Assembly (NCBI RefSeq): GCF_014306105.1 | Contig: NZ_JACRVF010000007.1 | Location: 1-64,000, forward strand | Source: Pontibacter cellulosilyticus | Lineage (GTDB): Bacteria; Bacteroidota; Bacteroidia; Cytophagales; Hymenobacteraceae | Reading direction: 5' to 3' | Length of the DNA: 64,000 nucleotides | Shown: positions 18,160 to 25,598 of the stretch, one piece after another | Layout: every line of letters starts with the position of its first letter | Position numbering within the stretch: position 1 is the first letter of the stretch | Made by a program: the position numbers and the translations under genes | Notes under the pieces: model-generated | The model's database searches: none | What the model was told of the DNA's origin: nothing | What the model saw: the letters and a program-made list of their open reading frames with translations, nothing else

Positions 18160-19185
18160 ATGGTGGAGAACATACAAGCAGTAGCACAAGAGATAGAGGC
18201 GGCGCAACTTACCAACGCTGCCGAACTGGAGCAGTTCAGGATTACCTACATTGGCCGCAAAGGCCGTGTGGCAGAACTTTTCGACAACCTGAAGCAGGTT
18301 GCCCCTGAGCAGCGCCGCGAAGTAGGCCAGCAGTTAAACGCACTTAAAAACCGTGCCCAGGAGCGTTTTGACCAGGCGCAGGAGCAACTGCAAAGTGCAG
18401 CCGACACAGCCGGCGACACAGGTTTTGATTTTACGTTGCCTCCAGTGCCTAACACCTTAGGCACACGCCATCCGCTTTCGCTGGTTCGCCGTGAGATTGT
18501 GCGTATTTTCGAGCGCATTGGCTTTAACGTGGCCGAAGGCCCAGAAATTGAGGACGACTGGCACAACTTCTCCGCCCTTAACTTCCCGGAAAACCACCCT
18601 GCCCGCGAAATGCAGGACACCTTCTTCCTGAGCGAAGACAAGGATAAATTACTACGTACCCATACTTCTAATGTGCAGGTGCGCCTGATGGAGAACAACC
18701 AGCCACCGCTGCGCAGCATTATGCCAGGCCGCGTGTACCGCAACGAAGCTATTTCAGCACGTGCACACATGGTATTCCACCAGGTAGAAGGCTTATATGT
18801 AAACAAGGGCGTTAGCTTTAAGGACCTGAAGGAAACGCTTTACTACTTTGCTAAAGAGATGTTCGGCCAGGACACCAGAATCCGTTTCCGTCCGTCTTTT
18901 TTCCCGTTCACAGAGCCTAGCGCTGAGATCGACATCTCCTGCTTTATCTGTAAAGGCGAAGGTTGTAACATTTGCAAAGGCAGCGGCTGGGTAGAGATTG
19001 GCGGTGCTGGTATGGTAGACCCTGCTGTATTAGAGAGCTGCAAAATAGACCCTAAAGTATATTCTGGCTTTGCCTTTGGTATGGGTATAGAGCGTATCAC
19101 TATGCTGAAGTATCAGATCAAAGACCTTCGCCTGTTTACAGAAAACGACGTGCGTTTCCTGCGCCAATTTGAGGGGGTTATTTAA
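18160..19185 (+). CDS. pheS: Phenylalanyl-tRNA synthetase alpha subunit
   Basis: Charges tRNA-Phe with phenylalanine in an alpha2-beta2 complex. About 341 residues from ATG 18160 (MVENIQAVAQ); an in-frame ATG 51 bases upstream adds residues unlike the family and precedes the promoter, so I reject it. N-terminal coiled coil (to ~85) binds tRNA; the class II core follows (PGRVYRNE motif 2; GFAFGMGIERI motif 3). pheT is not adjacent, which is common. A CFICKGEGCNICKGSG segment with four Cys resembles a zinc-finger-like insertion seen in the family. Confidence 0.95.
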   Translation: MVENIQAVAQEIEAAQLTNAAELEQFRITYIGRKGRVAELFDNLKQVAPEQRREVGQQLNALKNRAQERFDQAQEQLQSAADTAGDTGFDFTLPPVPNTLGTRHPLSLVRREIVRIFERIGFNVAEGPEIEDDWHNFSALNFPENHPAREMQDTFFLSEDKDKLLRTHTSNVQVRLMENNQPPLRSIMPGRVYRNEAISARAHMVFHQVEGLYVNKGVSFKDLKETLYYFAKEMFGQDTRIRFRPSFFPFTEPSAEIDISCFICKGEGCNICKGSGWVEIGGAGMVDPAVLESCKIDPKVYSGFAFGMGIERITMLKYQIKDLRLFTENDVRFLRQFEGVI

Positions 19186-19322
19186 TTGCTGATCGTTTAT
19201 TGCTGCTTGTTAGGCTTCGCCAATAGCTTTTGCCTGTTGCCTGGATAGCCAGCAAGATGCAAAGCATTGCGTTTCTACGAAAACAACAATTTAACTATCC
19301 AACCATTTAACAATCAAAAAAA

Positions 19323-20180
19323 ATGAAACTAGAAGATATCAAAACGATAGGAGTTGTAGGTGCCGGTACCATGGGGCAAGGCATAGCACAGATCTGCGCC
19401 CAGGCAGGGTATAAAACTATACTTTTTGATATCAACGCGCAGGTGCTTGAGAAAGCCCAGGTTACTACTGTTAAAAATCTGGACAAAGGCATTGAGCGTG
19501 GCAAGCTAACCGAACAGGAGAAACAGACTGCTTTAGCGAATATCACCTTCACCGGCGATACGCTGCAACTGAGTTGTGATGTAATTATTGAGGCCATTGT
19601 AGAAAAGCTGGAGGTAAAGCAGAGCATCTTTAAAGAGCTGGCTGATATAAACACACCAGACACCATACTTGCCTCCAACACCTCTTCTATTCCGATAACG
19701 CAGATAGCTGCTGCCGTTCCGAACCCGGAGCGTGTGGTGGGCATGCACTTCTTTAACCCGGCCCACATTATGAAGCTGGTAGAGGTAATTTCTGGTGCTG
19801 CCACCTCCCCTGAGATCGCCTCAACAATAAAGCAACTGGCCGAGAAGCTTGGAAAAACTGCTGTTATGGCAAAAGATTCTCCAGGTTTTATCGTTAACCG
19901 TGTAGCGCGCCATTTTTACGTGGAGGGGCTTAAGCTGTTGGAAGAAGGCGTTGCAGACGTTGAAACTATTGACAAACTGATGCAGGCCAGCGGCTTTAAG
20001 ATGGGCCCCTTCGAACTGATGGACTTAATTGGCGTTGACACTAATTTTTCGGTAACAACCTCTATGTTTGAGGCTTTCCATTATGATCCAAAATTTAGAC
20101 CAAGCCGCATACAGCAACAGAAAGTGGATGCCGGACACCACGGCCGCAAATCCGGCAGGGGTTTTTATAAGTATGAGTAG
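19323..20180 (+). CDS. hbd: 3-hydroxybutyryl-CoA dehydrogenase
   Basis: NAD(P)-dependent oxidation of 3-hydroxyacyl-CoA, a beta-oxidation or butanoate step in the cytoplasm. 285 residues, the standard length of the stand-alone enzyme. N-terminal Rossmann motif GVVGAGTMGQGIAQ, catalytic His in MHFFNPAHIMKLVEV with the conserved Ser/Asn around it, and C-terminal dimer domain with GFIVNRV. Its stop codon overlaps the ATG of the next gene by 8 bases, suggesting coupling. Confidence 0.93.
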   Translation: MKLEDIKTIGVVGAGTMGQGIAQICAQAGYKTILFDINAQVLEKAQVTTVKNLDKGIERGKLTEQEKQTALANITFTGDTLQLSCDVIIEAIVEKLEVKQSIFKELADINTPDTILASNTSSIPITQIAAAVPNPERVVGMHFFNPAHIMKLVEVISGAATSPEIASTIKQLAEKLGKTAVMAKDSPGFIVNRVARHFYVEGLKLLEEGVADVETIDKLMQASGFKMGPFELMDLIGVDTNFSVTTSMFEAFHYDPKFRPSRIQQQKVDAGHHGRKSGRGFYKYE

Positions 20181-20586
20181 GCTGCTGCCACTCCTGCTTC
20201 TCCTTTTGCTGGTTGGCTGCAAAGACAGCTACGAAGGCCCTGCCATACCTGAAGTACCCGTAAACGAGCAAATAAATGTAACCAGTTTGCAGTACCCCGA
20301 GCTGAGGCGCGATGGTGGCTATGTATACTTAAATGCCGGTTATAAAGGGATTTTACTGGTACGCCAAACCGCCAGCCTATATACTGCCTTTGAGCGTGCC
20401 TGCCCATACGACCCTACTTCCGCCTGCGGCCAGGTAAAGGTAGATCAGTCTAACTTGTTTATCGTGGATGAATGCTGCGGCTCTCAGTTTAATTTTCAAG
20501 GCAATGTTACATCCGGCCCTGCCGTATACAGTTTAAAGCAGTACCGAACCTCGCTATCAGGTAATCTGCTGTATATTTCGAACTAA
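20173..20586 (+). CDS. Lipoprotein with degenerate Rieske fold (no His ligands)
   Basis: 137 residues from ATG 20173; longer upstream starts lie within hbd and lack a signal peptide. Lipobox LVGC near residue 15 predicts a lipoprotein. The body resembles a Rieske [2Fe-2S] domain: a first loop ERACPYDP and a second loop ECCGSQFNFQG followed by the typical GPA...L..Y ending. In true Rieske proteins these read CxH and CxxHGSxFD; here the histidines are Tyr and Cys/Gly, so cluster binding of the classical kind is lost. Similar proteins are scattered in Bacteroidota as hypotheticals. Function unknown. Confidence 0.7.
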   Translation: MSRLLPLLLLLLLVGCKDSYEGPAIPEVPVNEQINVTSLQYPELRRDGGYVYLNAGYKGILLVRQTASLYTAFERACPYDPTSACGQVKVDQSNLFIVDECCGSQFNFQGNVTSGPAVYSLKQYRTSLSGNLLYISN

Positions 20587-20647
20587 AAAATTTTTATTTG
20601 ATTTACAGCGGCTTATACTTTTATAAAAGATTTTTTTAGCTACAGAC

Positions 20648-20678
20648 TTGCGTAATAAGTAAAACCGCCGTAATATTG
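20648..20678 (+). promoter_or_regulatory. Promoter of tRNA-Asn
   Basis: TTG at 20648-20650 and TAATATTG at 20671-20678, 20 bases apart, match the Bacteroidota -33/-7 arrangement with one mismatch. The tRNA starts 42 bases further on. Confidence 0.45.
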
Positions 20679-20720
20679 CACCATCAATCAGCGGGAAAGC
20701 CGCAGATGATATGTCGAAAT

Positions 20721-20794
20721 TCCTCCTTAGCTCAGTCGGTTAGAGCACCTGACTGTTAATCAGGGGGTCCCTGGTTCGAGCCCAGGAGGGGGAG
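20721..20794 (+). tRNA. tRNA-Asn (GTT)
   Basis: Full cloverleaf: acceptor TCCTCCT / AGGGGGA, D-arm with AGCTCAGTCGGTTAGAG, anticodon stem CCTGA / TCAGG with loop CTGTTAA (anticodon GTT), and T-arm with GGTTCGAGCC. Discriminator G at 20794; the CCA end is not encoded. No integrated element follows, only a terminator. Confidence 0.97.
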
Positions 20795-20795
20795 C

Positions 20796-20823
20796 AAAAG
20801 CCACTCATTAGAGTGGCTTTTTT
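20796..20823 (+). terminator. Terminator of tRNA-Asn
   Basis: AAAAGCCACTC / GAGTGGCTTTT stem, 4-base loop, then a T-run, starting two bases after the tRNA. Confidence 0.85.
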
Positions 20824-21045
20824 GTTTTAGTGCAACCTGCAACTATAAGTCCTACAGCATATATAAGTTACCTCACTACTTGCTTACTAATTATTTGCAG
20901 CGGCCGTAACACAACTTATAAAAGCAACTTTACTCTACAATTCAAAAAATATGTTACCTTTAGTAGCTGATAATACCGCAGCAGCTTTCAGTTCTGAAGG
21001 GCAATAAGTGACACATTTTATAGACATCTAAAGGTATAGCGCAGG

Positions 21046-21537
21046 ATGAGTTTGAATGAAAGGCCGCTGGTTCTTCTTGCTGACGATGACGCTGAAGACC
21101 GTATGCTGATCTGTGAGGCCATGGAAGAGGCCAACGCAGCAAGCGACATAAAATTTGTAGAAAACGGAGAAGAGCTAATGGACTACCTGCTTAACCAGGG
21201 CAGGTTTGAGGACAAACAAGAGTTTCCAGCACCCAGCATTATACTGCTCGATCTAAACATGCCTAAAAAAGACGGCCGGGAGGCACTGCTGGAGATAAAG
21301 CAACATCAACACTTACGTTTTATACCAGTAATTATACTTACAACTTCTAGTGCCGAAGAAGATGTAATAAGAACTTACCAACTCGGTGTAAACTCTTATA
21401 TTACCAAACCCACTTCATTTACATCGCTGGTTGACCTGTTGGCAACTATAACTAAGTACTGGCTTGAAATTGTAAAACTACCAAGTAACTGCTTAAGCAG
21501 CTCAGTCCACAAATTTTCTGTCGCTGATAAAGCCTAG
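21046..21537 (+). CDS. Single-domain CheY-like response regulator
   Basis: 163 residues made of one receiver domain (residues ~7-145): acidic pair in LADDDAED, phospho-acceptor Asp69 in LLDLNMPKKDG, Thr/Ser in ILTTSS and Lys in YITKPTSF. No output domain. This type, with a loop after beta-3, is common in Bacteroidota and usually acts with hybrid or phytochrome kinases elsewhere. The last ~18 residues exceed the normal domain and overlap by 36 bases the end of a convergent gene. Confidence 0.88.
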   Translation: MSLNERPLVLLADDDAEDRMLICEAMEEANAASDIKFVENGEELMDYLLNQGRFEDKQEFPAPSIILLDLNMPKKDGREALLEIKQHQHLRFIPVIILTTSSAEEDVIRTYQLGVNSYITKPTSFTSLVDLLATITKYWLEIVKLPSNCLSSSVHKFSVADKA

Positions 21538-21786
21538 CAATTTAGCAGGTGACTTACTCTTCATCTGCTTTAGCATGAACTTAAACAAAAAATAATCCTC
21601 TTTTATCCTCTCCAGCGGCTCTAGGTTTGATCTGTAATTTAACATGCTCATAAAGCTGTCTCTGTCGTTGTACAACATGTATAGCTTGATATTATGAAAC
21701 AGCTTACTAGCTAACGAGCCTTCTAACTCATACCCTAACTCTTCTAAAGCTGCTTGTACTCTGTTATCTCTCATACTCTGTGACAC
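21502..21786 (-). CDS. Hypothetical small protein
   Basis: 94 residues, mixed charge and helical, no signal peptide, no Cys or catalytic motif. Opens with MSQSMRDNRVQAALEELGY; a second Met at residue 5 (21774) is possible. Convergent with the response regulator and overlapping it by 36 bases at the 3' ends. The protein-like composition supports a real gene; family unknown. The 270 bases upstream (21787-22056) show no other gene. Confidence 0.5.
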   Translation of the reverse strand: MSQSMRDNRVQAALEELGYELEGSLASKLFHNIKLYMLYNDRDSFMSMLNYRSNLEPLERIKEDYFLFKFMLKQMKSKSPAKLLGFISDRKFVD

Positions 21787-22056
21787 GCGGGTTATAAGCT
21801 TTTCAAATTAAGTCTTCCTAACAAACTTACCCACAGCAGTCTACATATAAAATGACTGTAGTCATGTTTAACAGAAATATAACAATTACTTAGCGGCAAA
21901 AACCACTAACTTGCCCATGCCATAGCACATACTTCACAAAGGCTATACTTAACCTTTTAAGCATTAATGCAGTAACATAAGATATGGCAATGTTTTCATA
22001 TATAGCTTTAAGCGCTGAGTATTGGATGCATGCCACTAAACCAAACGTATAAAACT

Positions 22057-22227
22057 ATGAAAAACATAAGAGCATATTTAATGACGCTGCTTGTGCTGCT
22101 AACCTTCACGTTGAGCAGTTGCGAGCTGGTAGGAGACATTTTTGAGGCCGGCATGTGGACAGCCCTTATTATCATTGTAATAGTGGTGCTGTTGATAACA
22201 TGGCTCTTCAGGAAGCTGAGAAGATAA
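22057..22227 (+). CDS. Small lipoprotein with C-terminal TM helix
   Basis: 56 residues from ATG 22057 (MKNIRAYLMTLL): lipobox LSSC near residue 22, then ELVGDIFEAG and one strong TM helix (GMWTALIIIVIVVLLITW) with a basic tail. Conserved tiny Bacteroidota family, sometimes wrongly labelled phosphatidate cytidylyltransferase; it is far too short for that. A terminator follows 9 bases after the stop. An upstream ATG at 22030 adds nine non-signal residues and is less likely. Confidence 0.65.
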   Translation: MKNIRAYLMTLLVLLTFTLSSCELVGDIFEAGMWTALIIIVIVVLLITWLFRKLRR

Positions 22228-22236
22228 CAGAAACAG

Positions 22237-22263
22237 AAAAGGAGCCATGTGGCTCCTTTTTTT
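22237..22263 (+). terminator. Terminator of the small lipoprotein gene
   Basis: AAAAGGAGCCA / TGGCTCCTTTT stem with 2-base loop and a run of seven T. Confidence 0.85.
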
Positions 22264-22267
22264 ATAC

Positions 22268-22882
22268 CTAAGCTTTGTTGCTCCGTTTTGGCATAGTGCC
22301 TAGTAAGTAGTCCCACAGCGGCGAAGAAACACCAAAGGCCACCTCAGGATCTTTGTAGTGGTGTATACTATGGTGTATCCAAAGCTGCTTCAGGAAATTT
22401 TTGGGAGGCGCATAGGCATGTACTATGTAGTGCACAAACAGGTACATGGCATACCCAAACAGTACACCAGCCACCACACCAAATACATACTGCCCAAATA
22501 TCAGCTCAAAAATAAAGAAGAACATAGTAGCGTAAAGCAGGCTGACTACCGGCGGCATAGCCAGGCGCTTCTTGTCTTTAGGATATTCATGATGGTTACC
22601 ATGAAACACATACTGCAGCTTTGCCTTAAGCGGCGTATCTGTCTCCATGTGAAACACATATCGATGCGCCAAATACTCTAGCAAGGTAAAAATCAGCCAG
22701 CCCAAAACGAAAAAGCCTATAGCTTGCACTAAATTTATAAAGCTATGCATTAAGCCATAGTACAGCATTCCGATGGCTATAATTATAAAGATAGAGATAG
22801 GAAGGGCAATATGTGTTCTTGTCATCTTTTCGAGAATAGGATTCTCGAAGAGCTGAGCTCGTCCTTTGTGGTTGGGTTTCAT
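22268..22882 (-). CDS. Fatty acid hydroxylase / sterol desaturase family protein
   Basis: 204-residue integral membrane di-iron oxygenase. Four or five TM helices and the histidine clusters HRYVFH, HGNHHEYP, HYIVHAY and HHSIHHYKD, which bind the two irons. The set is that of bacterial fatty acid 2-hydroxylase-like or carotene hydroxylase-like enzymes. In Bacteroidota, 2-hydroxylation of sphingolipid or ornithine-lipid acyl chains is a plausible task, but the substrate cannot be read from sequence. Transcribed alone from the TACTTTTG promoter upstream. Confidence 0.85.
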   Translation of the reverse strand: MKPNHKGRAQLFENPILEKMTRTHIALPISIFIIIAIGMLYYGLMHSFINLVQAIGFFVLGWLIFTLLEYLAHRYVFHMETDTPLKAKLQYVFHGNHHEYPKDKKRLAMPPVVSLLYATMFFFIFELIFGQYVFGVVAGVLFGYAMYLFVHYIVHAYAPPKNFLKQLWIHHSIHHYKDPEVAFGVSSPLWDYLLGTMPKRSNKA

Positions 22883-22912
22883 AGTTAAGCTTTGTGTATC
22901 GTTTTAGTGCCG

Positions 22913-22920
22913 CAAAAGTA
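22913..22920 (-). promoter_or_regulatory. -7 element of the fatty acid hydroxylase gene
   Basis: On the minus strand TACTTTTG, a perfect TAnnTTTG, with TTG 23 bases upstream (22944-22946). It overlaps one copy of the TATACTT heptamer. Confidence 0.5.
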
Positions 22921-22985
22921 TAATTTTTCAGAAAAAACAGCTACAAGATTAGTTGCCTACTTAGGTGTATAACGGACCGCTATAA

Positions 22986-23492
22986 CTATTGGTTGAGCAA
23001 CTGCGCCAATTGTGACGCAGTTATGGCAGCGCCTTCTGCTGTATACTTTGCCTGTTGATAAAACCACACTCTGTGTGCCAATGTTTTAACCATGAAAGAA
23101 GTTATTTCTGCTTCGCTCTTGCCCGCTAAAAGTGGCCTGGTGTTTAAATCTGTAACCGTGAGCCTGCGCACTATTGCCTCCGGCGGAACAGCCAGGAAAA
23201 CAGTTTTCCCTTGCTGGTTCATGAAGTTGATGTTATCGAAGAAACATGGAGTACCACCGCCTGTGGCCACCACAGCATCTGCATACTCCTGCACTACAGC
23301 CTGCAGAGCATCACGCTCTTTCTGCCTGAAGGTATTTTCGCCCTGATCTGCAAAAATGGCGGGGATGGTTTTCTGCTCCCGCTGCTCTATGTACTCATCC
23401 AGGTCTATGAATGTATAGCCCAACATTTGCGCCAGTTGCCTGCCCAGCGTGGATTTGCCACTCCCCATCATGCCTACTAAAAACACCAGCAT
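22986..23492 (-). CDS. aroK: Shikimate kinase
   Basis: Phosphorylates shikimate with ATP in the chorismate pathway. 168 residues, standard length. P-loop GMMGSGKST (residues ~7-15), shikimate-binding DLDEYIEQ, GENTFRQKE and the GGGTP motif; the lid contains LNTRPLL. Adjacent on the same strand to the DoxX gene (54-base gap), but with its own perfect -7 element in that gap. Confidence 0.95.
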   Translation of the reverse strand: MLVFLVGMMGSGKSTLGRQLAQMLGYTFIDLDEYIEQREQKTIPAIFADQGENTFRQKERDALQAVVQEYADAVVATGGGTPCFFDNINFMNQQGKTVFLAVPPEAIVRRLTVTDLNTRPLLAGKSEAEITSFMVKTLAHRVWFYQQAKYTAEGAAITASQLAQLLNQ

Positions 23493-23541
23493 CTAACGAA
23501 AAATATATGTAGCTTTTAAACGACTCTCATTTAACTTAAGG

Positions 23542-23549
23542 CAAAGTTA
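23542..23549 (-). promoter_or_regulatory. -7 element of aroK
   Basis: Minus-strand TAACTTTG matches TAnnTTTG and sits 50 bases upstream of the aroK start, over the stop codon of the preceding gene. No convincing -33 element. Confidence 0.4.
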
Positions 23550-24638
23550 CAGTAACTCCTTCACCTGTTCTATACTTGGCGTGTCGTTGTAGTGCCACTT
23601 GCCTTTTACCGTACCGTTTTGCAACAAAAGTATACCTGGGTTAGATCGCATAATGGTTTTAATCACCGTACCATCACCATAATAATACGGCACGGCCAGA
23701 TTTACCTCGTGGCGGAACTCCTCAAATTCCTGGCTACTGCTGCTGGTTACAGCAAGAGGCGTTATTCCCTGCTGTTCCGCTGCATTCACCAGTTTGGTTA
23801 TCTCTTTAAAGGAGTCACGGTCTGCTTTAGATGCTCCCTGCACAAGTATAATTAGCTTATTGCCGGTTAACACTTCCTGCGTAAAGTCGCCTTGGTCGTT
23901 CCATACATTAAAGTCAGTGATTTTCGGGCCATCCTCCGGGTTAATGGCTATCATCTCTTTAAAAGTATAACTCTGGTCGGTTGGGTATTCTTCAAATTCC
24001 TGCTCCTCCCCATTTTTCACCATAATATACTTGTAGCGCAGCGGTGCCGTAGGCTTCATCATAGTTGGGATGTTGTTTCCTACTTTGTAAGCGCGGAAAT
24101 CGATGTACGGCAGGTGCTCGTAAGCATACCAGCCAATGCCCACCGAAAGTATAGCCGTAAGAGCAGTAGCAACTGCACCCGTTTTCTCACTGATAAACTG
24201 GGGTAGGTAACGCTGTGTCATCAGCAGGATAATGATCATCACCAGCAGCACGATGTCTTTCGTAAACGACTCCCAAGGGGTTAGCTTGATTGCATCGCCG
24301 AAGCAACCGCAGTCAGTTACTTTGTTGAAGTAAGCTGAGTAGAATGTCAGGAAGGTGAAGAACACGATCATGACCAGCAGGGCGATTAAAACACTCTTTA
24401 GCTTCCAGCGCACAAGCAGTGCCACACCCAACACAATCTCTGCCGCACTTAAAAAGATGGACAGGAACAGCGAGTATGGCTCAAAAGCTTTAAAGAAAGG
24501 AGCAATGTCGGTAGAGAATACTTCAAAGTACTCCTCTAACTTGATAGCTGTACCAACCGGGTCGTTAATTTTGATCAAACCCGAAAAGATGAACAGCACG
24601 CCCACAAAGAGCCAGCAAAATTTGCTTATGTATTTCAT
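23547..24638 (-). CDS. DoxX/MauE-like membrane protein with thioredoxin-fold C-terminus (BT_3928-like)
   Basis: 363 residues. The N-terminal ~150 residues contain four TM helices of the DoxX/MauE type, with TDCGCFGDAIKLTPW between helices, where the CGC pair recalls MauE and vitamin-K-reductase-like redox loops. The C-terminal ~120 residues look like a thioredoxin fold (LIILVQGASKADRDSF, GILLLQNGTVKGKW) but lack CxxC. This fusion is typical of the Bacteroidota BT_3928 family of unknown function. Usually next to DUF1599; here a 370-base repeat-filled gap separates them. Confidence 0.82.
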   Translation of the reverse strand: MKYISKFCWLFVGVLFIFSGLIKINDPVGTAIKLEEYFEVFSTDIAPFFKAFEPYSLFLSIFLSAAEIVLGVALLVRWKLKSVLIALLVMIVFFTFLTFYSAYFNKVTDCGCFGDAIKLTPWESFTKDIVLLVMIIILLMTQRYLPQFISEKTGAVATALTAILSVGIGWYAYEHLPYIDFRAYKVGNNIPTMMKPTAPLRYKYIMVKNGEEQEFEEYPTDQSYTFKEMIAINPEDGPKITDFNVWNDQGDFTQEVLTGNKLIILVQGASKADRDSFKEITKLVNAAEQQGITPLAVTSSSSQEFEEFRHEVNLAVPYYYGDGTVIKTIMRSNPGILLLQNGTVKGKWHYNDTPSIEQVKELL

Positions 24639-24684
24639 GACTTTTTAGTTAAAAGCTTGATGATGCTAAAGTAAAAATCTGGCG

Positions 24685-24768
24685 CCGGTATCCAACCGGT
24701 GACGCAATGTGAACGCGAGTCTCCAGACTCGCTTTTTACAATTTGCCTGTTTCGGATTTACTAATCCG
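24685..24768. repeat. REP-like cluster of three hairpins
   Basis: Three palindromes in a row: CCGGT-ATCCA-ACCGG (24685-24699), GCGAGTCT-CC-AGACTCGC (24715-24732) and CGGATT-TACT-AATCCG (24753-24768). Similar GAGNC-type palindromes occur at 35457-35503. Such clusters are usually mobilised by a RAYT transposase located elsewhere. Confidence 0.6.
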
Positions 24769-24783
24769 CGTGTATGCAACACT

Positions 24784-24995
24784 GGGTCCACCCCCCTAGT
24801 CCCTCCTTGGCTAAGGCGGGGAATTCTGCTACTACTTTTGCAGACAAGTAGTATCTAGCTTCTGCATAACCTCTCTTCACACAAGATTCTTTCAGGATGA
24901 CAGGAGGAGGAGAGCAAAGCTATAGGATAGTATAGAAGAAACAGTAAGTATAACTTCCCCGCCTTGGATAAGTAGGGATAGGGGTGGTTGGACCC
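24784..24995. repeat. MITE-like interspersed element, copy 1 (212 bp)
   Basis: Ends are GGGTCC (left) and GGACCC (right). The left arm continues CCCTCCTTGGCTAAGGCGGG and the right arm is its imperfect inverse, so about 40 bp at each end pair. The middle contains a CAGGATGACAGG motif shared with the shorter repeat at 4380. No ORF. Together with the REP cluster it fills the DoxX-DUF1599 gap. Confidence 0.7.
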
Positions 24996-25009
24996 CACAT
25001 TATACTTCC

Positions 25010-25564
25010 CTACTTCACCGGCTCTGCAAACCCTGACTTGATCAGTGCGAAAACTGCATAGTTGATCATGTCGCGGTAGTTAGCCTCTACACCTTCCGAT
25101 ATTAGCGTCTGGCCCTCGTTATCCTCAATCTGCTTGGTGCGGAACAGCTTCATCAGGATAATATCCGTGATAGAACTTACCCGCATGTCGCGCCACGCCT
25201 CGCCGTAGTCGTGATTCTTGGCATTTAGCAGTTTAATGTTCTCTTCAATATGGTGCGTATACTCCCGCTCTACCTCCTCTGCCGAAAGACTTAGCGGCGC
25301 ATCCGCGGGCAGGTTAAGCTGCATTAGAGCTATTACGCAGTAGTTGATAATGCCGACGAATTCTCCGTTAATATCATCTTCCACCATTTGCTTCCCCTTC
25401 TCCTGGATAGAGCGGATGCGCTGCGCCTTGATAAATATCTGATCGGTGATAGAGGGCACACGCAGTACGCGCCAGGCAGTACCGTAATCTTTGGTTTTCT
25501 TTACAAACGTGTCTTTGCAGCGGTTTACTACGCTATTATATTCCTGGAGTGTTTGGCTAATCAA
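25010..25564 (-). CDS. DUF1599 protein, internally duplicated
   Basis: 184 residues built from two copies of one ~75-residue unit: KTKDYGTAWRVLRVPSITD (first) and KNHDYGEAWRDMRVSSITD (second), each followed by a helix with KxxRxxQI and a IINYCVIAL / MINYAVFAL ending. Known only as a Bacteroidota domain of unknown function; helical and cytoplasmic, with conserved Asp/Tyr/Arg that could bind a nucleotide or phosphate (inference). Divergent from folP with 34 bases between starts, so their promoters overlap. Confidence 0.85.
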   Translation of the reverse strand: MISQTLQEYNSVVNRCKDTFVKKTKDYGTAWRVLRVPSITDQIFIKAQRIRSIQEKGKQMVEDDINGEFVGIINYCVIALMQLNLPADAPLSLSAEEVEREYTHHIEENIKLLNAKNHDYGEAWRDMRVSSITDIILMKLFRTKQIEDNEGQTLISEGVEANYRDMINYAVFALIKSGFAEPVK

Positions 25565-25598
25565 CTTTTTAGATTTAATTTTAAAACGATAGACTGAA

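Noticed and set aside
20721-20823. tRNA-Asn as attachment site of an integrated element
   Set aside because: No integrase and no repeated tRNA 3' end nearby; flanks are ordinary genes.
22057-22227. Label phosphatidate cytidylyltransferase for the small lipoprotein
   Set aside because: 56 residues with one helix cannot be that enzyme; a carried-over database label known for this family.
24685-24995. CRISPR array
   Set aside because: Palindromes are different from each other and unevenly spaced; no repeat-spacer regularity.
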